64,000 bases of DNA from CAYPKG01 sp964411275 (GCA_964411275.1 CAYPKG010000009.1:1-64000), one strand, 5' to 3'. Shown: positions 1 to 8,143, counted from the stretch's first letter. Numbers and translations are program-made. The notes: generated from the sequence alone by a model not told the origin.

Positions 1-41
1 GCGGCAATTCACCTTAAGACATAGTCGAACAATCAAAACGT

Positions 42-89
42 GAATCCTCAAAAAAGCGCAAGCTGCGCAGCAGCGGCGGTTTTTTGACA
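42..89 (+). repeat. Dispersed terminator-like hairpin repeat, copy A
   Basis: This is a hairpin with a TCAAAAAA left end and a TTTTTTGA right end around a GC-rich core containing AGCTGCGCAGCAGCGGCGG. An almost identical copy lies in opposite orientation at 57507-57554. Looser relatives lie at 221-262 and 38866-38902. The copies sit only between genes, so a role as terminator or RNA 3' end is plausible, but this is inference. Confidence 0.6.
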
Positions 90-93
90 AGCT

Positions 94-117
94 AAAGCGG
101 GCGCGGCCCGCTTTTTT
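94..117 (+). terminator. Intrinsic terminator
   Basis: A GCGGGC/GCCCGC stem with a GCG loop is flanked by AAA and TTTTTT, so it can work in both directions. It most likely ends a gene lying left of the window. No gene can be supported in 1-477. That stretch holds this terminator, two hairpin repeats and the promoter at 302-329. Confidence 0.7.
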
Positions 118-220
118 GGTTTCACAAATTGTTCGCATTTCGGGGCTATTGAACGATCCCATGGGGATTATCAAGGGATACACCCCCCTCAGTGGTCATA
201 ACCCGGGATTTTGCGCCGGG

Positions 221-262
221 TAAAAAACTGCAAGCCCCGCAGCGGCGACGTTTTTTCGACAC
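221..262 (+). repeat. Dispersed terminator-like hairpin repeat, copy B
   Basis: A seven-base stem AAAAAAC/GTTTTTT encloses a GC-rich core (CTGCAAGCCCCGCAGCGGC) that resembles copy A at 42-89. It is followed by CGACA, as copy A is followed by GACA. It is more diverged than copies A and D. Confidence 0.45.
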
Positions 263-301
263 AAAAAGCCTTACGAATTCGTGACAAAGGTCTGGGATTG
301 G

Positions 302-329
302 TTGGCAAATACGGAATATCTGCTATACT
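302..329 (+). promoter_or_regulatory. Sigma-A-like promoter upstream of the flippase gene
   Basis: TTGGCA, a 16-base spacer and TATACT. The 5' leader to the start codon at 478 would be about 140 nt. No other gene start lies between, so it probably drives the flippase-MazG pair. Confidence 0.55.
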
Positions 330-477
330 AAGGAAAGCGGTCACATATGCTAAGAGCGGGTGGGAATGACTTTCCCGGCAGTCGGATAGAATTGAGTAAA
401 TGCCGGACGCGGCACGCGTCCGGCAATGCCAAACTCCCCAGATACAGTGAGAAGGGGAGAAGGAGCGAAAAAAGGTT

Positions 478-2097
478 ATGGAAAAGAAATCCTTTGTCAA
501 GGGTGCGGCCATACTGGCCGTGGCCGGCATAATCGTGAAGCTGATCGGCGCGATATACCGGATTCCCCTCAATAACATCGTGGGCCCCGAGGGCATGGCA
601 TATTACAGCCTGGTATATGATTATTACACCTGGCTACTGGCCATTTCCTCAGCGGGGCTGCCCACCGCCATCTCAAAAATGGTATCCGAGCGGGTGACCC
701 TCGGGGATTACACCGGCGCACGCTCGGTGTTTCGCACGGCGTTTCGTCTGCTGCTTGGCATCGGCTTTGTGACAATGCTCGTAATGCTGCTGGGGGCTAA
801 GGCGCTGTCCAGCCTTACGTATCCGGCCGAGGCGCAAGCGGAAATCGCGAAACAGGCCATGTGTTTTCGGGCGCTTTCCCCCTCGCTGCTGTTCGTCTCC
901 GTCATGTGCGCGTACCGGGGATATTTGCAGGGCCTGCAGCGCATGACAGGCACTGCTGTGTCCCAGGTGGTAGAGGCGGCGGGCAAGCTGGGCGCGGGCT
1001 TTGCCCTTGCCATGGCGTTGCTTACCAAAGGCCCGGAATACGCGGCGATGGGTGCGCTCATCGGCATTTCCCTCTCAGAGCTTGTGGCCCTTTTCGTCAT
1101 CTACCTCTTTTACCGCCGCCAGCGCAATGAAATCGCGCACCGGATGACCCGTGACAACCGGGGCAAAAAGCCGGACTTTTCCCATATATCGAAAAAGCTT
1201 CTCGCAATCGCCATCCCTGTGACAATCGGCGCGTCCGTCATGCCCATGACAAACATCGTGGACAGTCTTCTGGTCATCCGGGCGCTGACCGGCCTTGGCT
1301 TCTCGGTGGATTTGGCGCGGGAAACCTTTTCCCTATTGAAGAGCTATGTAAACCCCATCATCAACATGCCCGCGGTACTGACGGTAGCGCTGGCAATGAG
1401 CCTTGTTCCCGCCATTTCAGGGTATATGGCGAAAAAGGATTACAAGGGGGTGCGTTCCGCGGCGAAAACCGGCATGAAGCTGGCGCTCATCATCGGCACA
1501 CCCTGCGCCATCGGCATGTTTGTGCTGAGCAAGCCCATCCTCGGCATGCTCTTTACCGGGCTGAGTGAGGCACAGCTTTCCCTGACGGCGGAACTGATGC
1601 AAACGGCCTGCATCGGCGTTGTGTTCCTGTCCCTGGTGCAAACGCTCACGGGGGCCATACAGGGGCTTGGCCGTCCCAATGTGCCTGTGATAAACCTGTT
1701 GTTTGGCGGGGTGTTGAAAGTCATTACGATGGTGGTGCTCATGAAAGAGCCATCCATCAACATCCAGGGCGCGGCGGTATCCACGGTTGTATGCTATGCA
1801 GCGGCGGGACTGTTGGACGCGATTTATCTTGTAAGAAAAACCAACATGCGGCTGAACCTCTGGGATGTATTTGGCAAGCCGATCCTATCCTCGGCGCTGA
1901 TGGGGGTGGCGGTGCATTTCCTGTTTGCTGCGTTGAGCGGCGCAGGGGTAAACTCCACCATCGCCACGCTGGGCTCTGTGGGCGTGGGCGTAGCGCTGTA
2001 TGGGGTGTTGGTGTTTGTGCTCAAGATGCTCAGCCCAGGGGACCTTGCCCTGATCCCCGGCGGGAAGCGCTTGGAACAATTGATGTACAGGAGATAA
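478..2097 (+). CDS. SpoVB/MurJ-like oligosaccharide flippase (MOP superfamily)
   Basis: The 539-residue protein is almost entirely hydrophobic, with about 14 predicted membrane spans, starting with a KGAAILAVAGIIVKLIGAIYR segment typical of the SpoVB/MurJ branch of polysaccharide exporters. Members flip lipid-linked precursors such as lipid II across the membrane. The next gene (4 bases on) is a YabN-type MazG protein and then HU, matching the Bacillus order yabM-yabN and the clostridial spoVB/murJ-mazG-hup order. The start at 478 follows AGGAG and AAAGG stretches. Whether it is the vegetative MurJ-like (YabM) or the sporulation (SpoVB) paralogue cannot be decided from sequence alone; the synteny favours YabM. 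Confidence 0.85.
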   Translation: MEKKSFVKGAAILAVAGIIVKLIGAIYRIPLNNIVGPEGMAYYSLVYDYYTWLLAISSAGLPTAISKMVSERVTLGDYTGARSVFRTAFRLLLGIGFVTMLVMLLGAKALSSLTYPAEAQAEIAKQAMCFRALSPSLLFVSVMCAYRGYLQGLQRMTGTAVSQVVEAAGKLGAGFALAMALLTKGPEYAAMGALIGISLSELVALFVIYLFYRRQRNEIAHRMTRDNRGKKPDFSHISKKLLAIAIPVTIGASVMPMTNIVDSLLVIRALTGLGFSVDLARETFSLLKSYVNPIINMPAVLTVALAMSLVPAISGYMAKKDYKGVRSAAKTGMKLALIIGTPCAIGMFVLSKPILGMLFTGLSEAQLSLTAELMQTACIGVVFLSLVQTLTGAIQGLGRPNVPVINLLFGGVLKVITMVVLMKEPSINIQGAAVSTVVCYAAAGLLDAIYLVRKTNMRLNLWDVFGKPILSSALMGVAVHFLFAALSGAGVNSTIATLGSVGVGVALYGVLVFVLKMLSPGDLALIPGGKRLEQLMYRR

Positions 2098-2101
2098 CAA
2101 A

Positions 2102-3541
2102 ATGGCAAACCTCACCATCGCTGCGTTGTCCACCCCCGAAACAATTTCAGCAGCCGCCCTGGCCGCCTGCAAAGAGGCGGCAACCCTCTATGTGCTGACG
2201 GCACAGACGCCCTGCATCTTGCCCCTGGAGGCACTATCGTATCAAAGCATGGACGATCTCTATGAGGCGGCGGAGGACTTTGACGCGCTCAACGAGGCCA
2301 TCGCCGTGAGGCTCATCACATGCCTGGAAACGGGGGACGCGGTGTTTGCCGCGCCCGGGCGCGGGCCGGGTGAGGCGCTCATCGGGCTTATCAAGAGCCG
2401 GGCAACGCAAGCGGGGCATGCTGTCACGCTGCTGCCCGGCCTGGGCTATGGCGATGCCGCGCCATGGCCTGTGGCCGCGGGACAAGCCAGGGTGACGGCC
2501 ATGGCAAACGCGCTGCCGGAACGCCTTAGCCCCTATCTACCGCTGATGGTGGAGGAGATAGACTCCCGCATCCGGGCGGGGGAAGTGAAGCTCGCGTTAA
2601 GCGAATACTGGCCGGACGATTTTCCCGTATATTGGGCGGTCATGGGCGCGGACGGCAAGTATGCCGTTTCTCAATTCCCCCTGTTTGAGCTGGATCAACA
2701 AAACGCCTATCACGCCACCAGCGCGCTGCTGGTTCCCGCCGCGTCGTTTTCTGAGCTTACTAGGCACGGATACGAAGGGCTGGAACTGGTGATGCACCGT
2801 CTTCGTGCGCCGGGCGGCTGCCCCTGGGATCGGGAGCAGACCCACGAAAGCCTGAAAAAGACAATCATCGAGGAATGCTACGAGGTGCTGGACGCCATTG
2901 ACCGCGAGGACGATGGGGCTATCTGCGAGGAGCTGGGAGACGTGCTGCTGCAGGTGGCCTTTCATGCGGAAATCGCCGCTGAACAAGCCCGGTTTACCGG
3001 CCGGGACGTGGCCACGGGCATTGTGCAAAAGCTCGTATACCGCCACCCCCATATATTCGCGGACGGGGACGCAAGCTCTGCCGGCGAGGTGCTTGTCAAG
3101 TGGGAGCAGCTAAAGAAAGCGGAAAAGCAGTTTGCCTCCCAGTCGGAGGTGCTTAAGGCGGTACCAAAAAACCTGCCCGCGCTGATGCGCAGCTACAAAA
3201 TCCAGAAGAAGGCGGCCCAGGTAGGCTTTGACTGGGAAAGCGCCGCCGACGCCCTGCCTAAGCTTCAAGAAGAGGTGGAGGAGCTAAAGGATGCCATGGA
3301 GGGCCGGGGCGATGTTTTGGAAGAGTTTGGCGACTTGCTGTTTGCCGCGGTGAATGTGGGGCGGCTTTGGGGCCTGGAGCCTGAGGAGGCTCTTGGGAAA
3401 TCCTGTGAGAAATTTGTGCGTCGGTTTGCCAAAATGGAAGACTTGTCCATAGCTGGAGGTAATAAACTAGAGGATATGACCTTGCTGGAGCAAAATAATC
3501 TGTGGAATCTTATAAAAAACGCCGAGAATAGGGCAAAATAA
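2102..3541 (+). CDS. mazG: MazG-family nucleotide pyrophosphohydrolase with N-terminal methylase-like domain (YabN-like)
   Basis: The protein has 479 residues in three parts. An N-terminal region (about 1-215) is placed like the tetrapyrrole methylase domain of YabN. Two MazG repeats follow (about 230-330 and 355-460), with EECYEVLDAI...EELGDVLLQ in the first and EEVEELKDAM...EEFGDLLFA in the second, the paired acidic motifs that bind Mg2+ and NTP. MazG hydrolyses (d)NTPs to monophosphates, a house-cleaning role. The N-terminal domain lacks the usual glycine-rich GxGxGD start but keeps a PGRGPGEA segment like the PGHP motif, so methyl transfer is doubtful. It is probably co-transcribed with the upstream flippase, four bases away. 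Confidence 0.88.
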   Translation: MANLTIAALSTPETISAAALAACKEAATLYVLTAQTPCILPLEALSYQSMDDLYEAAEDFDALNEAIAVRLITCLETGDAVFAAPGRGPGEALIGLIKSRATQAGHAVTLLPGLGYGDAAPWPVAAGQARVTAMANALPERLSPYLPLMVEEIDSRIRAGEVKLALSEYWPDDFPVYWAVMGADGKYAVSQFPLFELDQQNAYHATSALLVPAASFSELTRHGYEGLELVMHRLRAPGGCPWDREQTHESLKKTIIEECYEVLDAIDREDDGAICEELGDVLLQVAFHAEIAAEQARFTGRDVATGIVQKLVYRHPHIFADGDASSAGEVLVKWEQLKKAEKQFASQSEVLKAVPKNLPALMRSYKIQKKAAQVGFDWESAADALPKLQEEVEELKDAMEGRGDVLEEFGDLLFAAVNVGRLWGLEPEEALGKSCEKFVRRFAKMEDLSIAGGNKLEDMTLLEQNNLWNLIKNAENRAK

Positions 3542-3553
3542 CGATAAAGGGAC

Positions 3554-3582
3554 TTGTATCTGAAGGAAAAGACTGGTACAAT
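3554..3582 (+). promoter_or_regulatory. Sigma-A-like promoter of hup
   Basis: TTGTAT, a 17-base spacer and TACAAT, placed after the mazG stop and about 55 bases before the HU start. HU therefore probably has its own promoter besides read-through from mazG. Confidence 0.55.
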
Positions 3583-3642
3583 AGTGATCGGTTATCAAAC
3601 AAAAAATAACGTTTTAGTAATAACAAGGAGGACTAATTTTAC

Positions 3643-3915
3643 ATGAACAAAACCGATTTGATCGCTGCCGTCGCTTCGAAGAGCGAGCTGTCCAAGAAGG
3701 ATGCCGAAAAGGCCGTAAACGCGTTTATTGCTACTGTTACCGAATCTTTGCAGGCTGGCGAGAAGGTACAGATGGTTGGCTTCGGCGTATTCGAGGTCAA
3801 GAACCGTGAAGCGCGCAAGGGCCACAATCCTATGACCGGTGCGGAGATTGATATCCCCGCGTCCAAGGCCCCCGTTTTCAAGGCCGGCAAAGCGTTTAAG
3901 GAATCCCTTAACTAA
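3643..3915 (+). CDS. hup: HU family DNA-binding protein
   Basis: This 90-residue protein begins MNKTDLIAAVASKSELSKKD and has the HU beta-arm signature GFGVFEVKNREARKGHNPMTG and the C-terminal VFKAGKAFKESLN. HU dimers bend DNA non-specifically and package the nucleoid. Length and motifs are standard. The start has a strong AAGGAGG nine bases upstream. In many Clostridia this gene is followed by an S4-domain RNA-binding protein, yabP, yabQ and divIC. Here a permease follows instead, after an intrinsic terminator. Confidence 0.97.
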   Translation: MNKTDLIAAVASKSELSKKDAEKAVNAFIATVTESLQAGEKVQMVGFGVFEVKNREARKGHNPMTGAEIDIPASKAPVFKAGKAFKESLN

Positions 3916-3935
3916 GCCGTTTTATGGCAAGCGCG

Positions 3936-3967
3936 AGCTGTCCGGTACACGCCGGACAGCTTTTTTT
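3936..3967 (+). terminator. Intrinsic terminator of hup
   Basis: A perfect 10-bp stem AGCTGTCCGG/CCGGACAGCT with a 6-base loop is followed by seven T. It lies 20 bases after the HU stop and only 16 bases before the permease start, so permease expression probably depends on partial read-through. Confidence 0.88.
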
Positions 3968-3982
3968 GAAAGGATAACTAAA

Positions 3983-4747
3983 ATGGATGGGATTTGGGGG
4001 AAGCTTTTAATCGTTTGCCCGATGGTATTCTTGGCCGGATTTGCTGACAGCATCGCGGGGGGCGGCGGTATCATCTCTCTGCCCGCCTATCTGTTTGCGG
4101 GCCTGCCCGTGCACATGGCCTACGGTACCAATAAATTCGCCATGAGCCTTGGCACTGCTGTCAGCACGTACAAATACTGGCGCTCCGGCAATATCCGGTT
4201 GCGCACAGGCATATTCGCGGTAGCTGGCGCGCTCCTTGGCTCCTACCTGGGGGCGCAGCTTGCCATGCTGCTGGATGAAAAATACTTGAGCTATTGCCTG
4301 ATGGTGCTATTGCCTGTGGTGGCGGTGTTTCTCATGCTAAATAGGAAGTTTGGCGACGGCCAGGAAAAGAACCTGAAGCCATGGGCGGAATATGCCCTGT
4401 GCGCCGGCATCGGCCTTGTGGTGGGGGCGTACGACGGCTTTTTCGGCCCGGGAACCGGCACGTTTCTGGCGCTGCTGTTTACAGGCGTGCTGGGGTATTC
4501 CCTGCTGTTGGCTTCAGGCAACGCAAGGCTTGTAAACCTGGCGTCCAACGTGGGCGCTCTCACGGCGTATCTCATTGGGGGCAAGGTGATGTTCGCCGTG
4601 GGAGTTCCCGCGGCAATCTGCGCGGTGGCCGGGAATTATGTAGGCGCGAAGCTGGCCATTCAAAACGGCGCCAAATTCATCCGGCCGGTGATGGTGGCGG
4701 TGATCGTGCTGCTGTTCATTAAAATATTCGGGGATTATGTGATGTAA
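3983..4747 (+). CDS. TauE/SafE family sulfite exporter-like permease
   Basis: The 254-residue protein has seven to eight hydrophobic segments and the family signature near the N-terminus: FADSIAGGGGIISLPAYL, then GTNKFA. A second internal repeat starts near residue 140 with GAYDGFFGPGTGTFLAL. The family (PF01925) exports or imports small anions such as sulfite, sulfoacetate or related organosulfur compounds; the substrate cannot be read from sequence. The start at 3983 is chosen because AAAGGA lies ten bases upstream. A longer frame reaches back into hup and its terminator and is not credible. Confidence 0.87.
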   Translation: MDGIWGKLLIVCPMVFLAGFADSIAGGGGIISLPAYLFAGLPVHMAYGTNKFAMSLGTAVSTYKYWRSGNIRLRTGIFAVAGALLGSYLGAQLAMLLDEKYLSYCLMVLLPVVAVFLMLNRKFGDGQEKNLKPWAEYALCAGIGLVVGAYDGFFGPGTGTFLALLFTGVLGYSLLLASGNARLVNLASNVGALTAYLIGGKVMFAVGVPAAICAVAGNYVGAKLAIQNGAKFIRPVMVAVIVLLFIKIFGDYVM

Positions 4748-4764
4748 TACTGACCAATTGAAAT

Positions 4765-4808
4765 AAAATTGCCCGGCCGTGCTCAATTACACAGTCGGAC
4801 AATTTTTT
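4765..4808. terminator. Bidirectional terminator between permease and SRP RNA
   Basis: AAAATTG pairs with CAATTTT, extended by a three-pair segment after one mismatch. T-runs follow on both strands. It can end the permease transcript rightwards and the SRP RNA transcript leftwards. Confidence 0.6.
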
Positions 4809-4810
4809 AA

Positions 4811-5090
4811 AATACCGCGCACCCATCCCTTGACCAAAAACTTCCAGGCGGCACCCCGGCAGGTGGCTCCGGCCAGGCGCCCCCGCGGCACATCGGACAT
4901 TCTGCTTAATGCTGCTTCCGTCAGGATCTGACATGGTTCACAGACGCCGATTGCACGGGACCCAGCCCTCAACACTCCTTACCGGTACCAGTACCCCACA
5001 AGCCTTGGCCGCGGGACGGGAATTCAGCCCTGCTGTAGCGGATTGCAGGTACAGGGCACCGCTATCTCCCCGCCTAGCGCGGCAAACTGG
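4811..5090 (-). ncRNA. ffs: Signal recognition particle RNA, large (Alu-containing) type
   Basis: Read on the minus strand, the 5' part GCCGCGCTAGGCGGGGAGATA followed by GCGGTGCCCTGTACCTGC is the Alu-domain start typical of Firmicutes scRNA. The S-domain helix 8 lies at 4911-4932 with GTCAGATCCTGAC followed by the invariant GGAAGCAGC. The 5' GCCGCGC can pair with GCGCGGT at the 3' end near 4815, closing the RNA. About 270-280 nt fits the large bacterial type. It binds Ffh and targets membrane and secreted proteins. The exact ends are estimated. A good promoter precedes it at 5110-5138. Confidence 0.93.
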
Positions 5091-5109
5091 TGATCGATAG
5101 AGTTCATCC

Positions 5110-5138
5110 ATCATACACCATTTACCGGCATGATGCAA
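5110..5138 (-). promoter_or_regulatory. Promoter of the SRP RNA gene
   Basis: On the minus strand, TTGCAT, a 17-base spacer and TATGAT. The predicted transcription start, near 5103, lies just before the mature RNA. Confidence 0.7.
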
Positions 5139-5156
5139 GAATTATTGCATTACCTC

Positions 5157-5179
5157 ACCATCGACAAAGCCAAGGCTTT
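5157..5179 (+). repeat. Short repeated hairpin, copy 1
   Basis: A 23-base sequence containing ATCGACAAAGCCAAGGCTTT is found again, identical, on the minus strand at 62732-62754. It is part of a longer hairpin (CCATCGACAAAGCC / GGCTTTGTTGATGG) just after the stop of the foldase gene at 5192. It may be a transcript end. Confidence 0.5.
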
Positions 5180-5191
5180 GTTGATGGTATT

Positions 5192-6571
5192 TTATCCCAC
5201 CGGTTTGCCCACGTCGCGGATCACGTCCGTATAGCGGGTGACGATGCTGCTGTCGTTGCACCAGGCATCCAATGTGGCTTCCCATTCCTCAGTCTGCTTG
5301 TTGGCAAGAGCCAGTGCGTGCATTTCGTCCTTAACCTGGTCGAAAGTCCGTTCGCCGGCGGTTTCATTGCCCACGTACTGGAGGATGTGGTACCCTTCAT
5401 CGTTCTTGATGATGGAAGTAAAGCTGCCCACAGTGGTCAGCGCCATCGCCGCGTTCTTCAGATCCTCAGACCAGTCGGGGGATGTGGCGTTCTCGCTCAT
5501 GAGCTTGCCCTTTTGCTGGAACACCTCAAAGTTTATGAAATCGCTGTCCTTGGTGTATTCCATCATCACGGCATCAAAGCTCTCCCCCGCCTCCAGCCGC
5601 GCGTAGGCGGCCTCTGCGTCGGTCTTGGCCGTGGCGAAATGCTCCTCGTACATCTTTTCCTTCTGCGCCTTCATTTCGGCGTACTCGCCCTTGATTTCAG
5701 CAATACGGGCGGCGTTGGCAGTCTCGTCGGTCAGGTTCAGCTGGCCAAGCTCCGCCTCGAGCTCGCTCATCTTCGTGGAAATATCCGTATACTCGGTTCC
5801 CAATTCCGCCTCAGGCACGAACTTGATATACTTCACCCGGCGGTACCCTTGCGGGGTATACAGCATCGGCTGCCCCTCATAGCGCTCGAAATTCTCCTGC
5901 TCGGTTTTATAAATGCCGGGGTCAGTTTCGATGGCGGTTTTCTGTTCCGTCAGCGTCGCGTCATAAAACGCTTTGACCTCGTCGTCACCGATGGTAACCT
6001 GCTGATTAAACGTCTCGCGCACCTTTTCGCGCAGGACGCTTTCGGTAAATTGCTTAGACAGCACGTCCTTGAGCGCGGCCTCGTCCATTGCCTCGCCAAA
6101 GTAGCTCATTGTGATCTCGTCAAACAATTCTTTCGTGCGCACGGCGGTGTCCAGCGAGGCGTCCTCGGCAAGCTCCAGCTCCACCTCTTCGCTGATCATA
6201 TCGTTGATATATGTTATCTCTTCCGCAACGGAAGCATCTACCTCGGCCTGCTCCTCGGTTGTCAGGGTGTTGAGGCCCTGGACATTCGCCTGATATTCCA
6301 ATACCTTGGTGCTGATGAGACTCTCCAGCAGATAGTCCTGGAAGGATTGAAGCTCCTCGGGCGTGGCGGTAACATCCATCCCGTACATCTGATACATGGA
6401 AGCGAGGCTTTCAAAACTCTCCACGTATTCCTGCTTGGTGATTTCTACATCGTCAACCTTGGCGACGATTTGGGCCATGTCCTTTTCCTCGTTGACGCTG
6501 ACCAGGCTGCATCCTACGGCGCTAAGGCACAGAATGAGCCCCAGCATCAGGGCAACCAACCGTTTCTTCAT
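5192..6571 (-). CDS. PrsA/SurA-like lipoprotein peptidyl-prolyl isomerase
   Basis: This 459-residue protein starts with a lipoprotein signal (MKKRL..., hydrophobic core, SAVGC with the acylated Cys at 21). A SurA_N-like helical chaperone region and a long charged helical middle follow. A C-terminal parvulin-type domain (about 345-440) shows the pattern AGESFDAVMMEYT...GSFTSIIKNDEGYHILQYV. Such proteins fold secreted proteins outside the membrane. The start at 6571 has AAGGAG about 10 bases upstream; a longer frame to 6601 lacks this and would spoil the signal peptide. It lies 68 bases downstream of a second, related lipoprotein gene and is probably co-transcribed with it. Confidence 0.85.
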   Translation of the reverse strand: MKKRLVALMLGLILCLSAVGCSLVSVNEEKDMAQIVAKVDDVEITKQEYVESFESLASMYQMYGMDVTATPEELQSFQDYLLESLISTKVLEYQANVQGLNTLTTEEQAEVDASVAEEITYINDMISEEVELELAEDASLDTAVRTKELFDEITMSYFGEAMDEAALKDVLSKQFTESVLREKVRETFNQQVTIGDDEVKAFYDATLTEQKTAIETDPGIYKTEQENFERYEGQPMLYTPQGYRRVKYIKFVPEAELGTEYTDISTKMSELEAELGQLNLTDETANAARIAEIKGEYAEMKAQKEKMYEEHFATAKTDAEAAYARLEAGESFDAVMMEYTKDSDFINFEVFQQKGKLMSENATSPDWSEDLKNAAMALTTVGSFTSIIKNDEGYHILQYVGNETAGERTFDQVKDEMHALALANKQTEEWEATLDAWCNDSSIVTRYTDVIRDVGKPVG

Positions 6572-6639
6572 TGTGCAATCTCCTTTTCTTTTCTTCCCCA
6601 AATATCGATCGGGGCTCCCGCCCCGGTCCCCTCTGTTTT

Positions 6640-7911
6640 TTACTTGATCTTATCCCCGTACAATGTCACAATCCCCTGATCCTTCGCCTTTTGCCCATAT
6701 TCCGAGCGGAGCTGGAAGGCCTGGGTAATCCCGGCGGACTGGGCCAGGTTTGAACGGATCTGATCATCAACCTCGGAAAACTCACGCACGCCGGCCTCCA
6801 ATTTCTCATCAAGGTACACCACGCACACGCCGTCCACAATATTCACGATCTCGGAGATATCCCCCGGATTTTGCAGCTGCAGCGCGGCGTCCCGGAACGT
6901 TTCCTCCACCTGTGTGCTTTCCTTGCAGACATAATAGGGGATGATGTTAATGTCCTCGCTTTTTTCATTCATCAGCTTCATGAAATCCGCGCCCTCCTGA
7001 AGCGGGGCCATGATATCCGCCTGAAACGTCTTATGCAGCGACTCCAGGGCGCTGTTGAGCAAGCTTTCATATGCCAATGTCGCCCGGTCCAGCTCTTTTT
7101 GCTTGGATTTGGCGCCGGAGCCATTCTCGCCGCTTTCCTGTACAGCCGCAAAATACTGGGATGCCGCCAAGGACAGGCTTGTGGCCGCCGTCTGCAGCTC
7201 CTGCATTTGCTGGGAATTGAATTTCTTCGCAAGCCGCAGCACTTTCACATATCCTTCCGGAACATACACGATGACCGGCGGCAGGTTTTCACCCAGCCAA
7301 CCGATGTTTTCTGCGCAACCCGCCTGTTGTTCCGCAAGCAGCTTGTCGTACTGCGCCCGGACTTCCTCATCAGAAATAACGATCTCCGCCTCCATTTGCT
7401 GCATCAAAAGCGCGGAAACATAGTTGTCCGTAATCGTGGCGCGCACCCGTTCCTCGTTGAGGGAGTTTTCCTTCATCAGCTCCTCAAAAGCCTGTTCGGC
7501 CTTGCGCATTCCCTTCTCGTCAGAGCCGAAACGCTCGATATACACAGCGATTGTCTGCTGATAATATTCATTGTACTGCTGATCGATTTCCATTTTCTGT
7601 TCGTCGGTCAGATCGTAAAGCCCGCGGCTGCGCGCCTCCTCTTTGAGGGCGGTGCGGCCCACGAGATCGTCGATTACCTGCTGCTTGAGCTCCGCGTATT
7701 CTGCGGCATACTGCTGCTTGGTAACATCCGCACCATAATACTGTTCGTACAGCGCAACCTGTTTGGCGAGATTTTGTTCATACTCCCAATGGTAGATCGG
7801 CGTTTCCCCCACCAATCCCACTACTTCATTGGGGTCTTTCGCGCAGCCCGCCAGTGTGGTAAGCGCAATCAACAGCGCCATCACCAGCGTGAGCTTTTGT
7901 ATCGCCTTCAT
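6640..7911 (-). CDS. SurA N-terminal domain lipoprotein (foldase paralogue)
   Basis: The 423-residue protein has a lipoprotein signal ending LTTLAGC (Cys 23), then a SurA_N-like helical region (Y40HWEYEQNLAKQ... to about 190) and a rotamase-like C-terminal half in which the parvulin core is hard to recognise. It probably acts as an extracytoplasmic chaperone, perhaps without isomerase activity. RBS AAAAGGAG precedes the start. It is the first gene of a two-gene unit with the PrsA-like lipoprotein at 5192-6571, and a promoter lies at 8011-8039. The two proteins share their overall plan but are clearly diverged. Confidence 0.75.
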   Translation of the reverse strand: MKAIQKLTLVMALLIALTTLAGCAKDPNEVVGLVGETPIYHWEYEQNLAKQVALYEQYYGADVTKQQYAAEYAELKQQVIDDLVGRTALKEEARSRGLYDLTDEQKMEIDQQYNEYYQQTIAVYIERFGSDEKGMRKAEQAFEELMKENSLNEERVRATITDNYVSALLMQQMEAEIVISDEEVRAQYDKLLAEQQAGCAENIGWLGENLPPVIVYVPEGYVKVLRLAKKFNSQQMQELQTAATSLSLAASQYFAAVQESGENGSGAKSKQKELDRATLAYESLLNSALESLHKTFQADIMAPLQEGADFMKLMNEKSEDINIIPYYVCKESTQVEETFRDAALQLQNPGDISEIVNIVDGVCVVYLDEKLEAGVREFSEVDDQIRSNLAQSAGITQAFQLRSEYGQKAKDQGIVTLYGDKIK

Positions 7912-8010
7912 TCTGCGTTCTCCTTTTTAAGTTGGTAAACCCGCAACCCGCCGAATAACCCATGCAGCGCGAACAGGCCGAAATACGGGCAAGTCTGCCC
8001 AGCACACATC

Positions 8011-8039
8011 ATTATACCTATTTTACATCCGCATTGCAA
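8011..8039 (-). promoter_or_regulatory. Promoter of the foldase operon
   Basis: On the minus strand, TTGCAA, a 17-base spacer and TATAAT. The leader to the ATG at 7911 would be about 90 nt. It is back to back with the P-type ATPase promoter at 8115-8143. Confidence 0.7.
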
Positions 8040-8114
8040 CGAAAGAACAAGACCCATCCTGTAAACAAACTGTGGCAGAATGCGGATATCTGCCTTAAAC
8101 TTGCAGCAACCTGA

Positions 8115-8143
8115 TTGTATCCCGTTTGCCGGGCATGTATAAT
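8115..8143 (+). promoter_or_regulatory. Promoter of the P-type ATPase gene (apparently leaderless)
   Basis: TTGTAT, a 17-base spacer and TATAAT. The expected transcription start, seven bases after the -10 box, falls on the A of the ATG at 8150. No Shine-Dalgarno sequence is present before that ATG. Confidence 0.65.

Noticed and set aside
347..532. A 61-codon ORF overlapping the flippase start
   Set aside because: No RBS, overlaps a certain gene in another frame, and the product has no features.
4911..4932. The SRP helix 8 loop UGAC instead of GGAA as a novel variant
   Set aside because: The neighbouring invariant GGAAGCAGC is intact, and similar loops are, as far as I recall, found in other Firmicutes SRP RNAs.
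5090..6679. A 529-codon open frame on the plus strand
   Set aside because: It runs antisense through the PrsA-like gene, has no RBS, and its His/Leu/Arg-rich product looks like a codon shadow in G+C-rich DNA.
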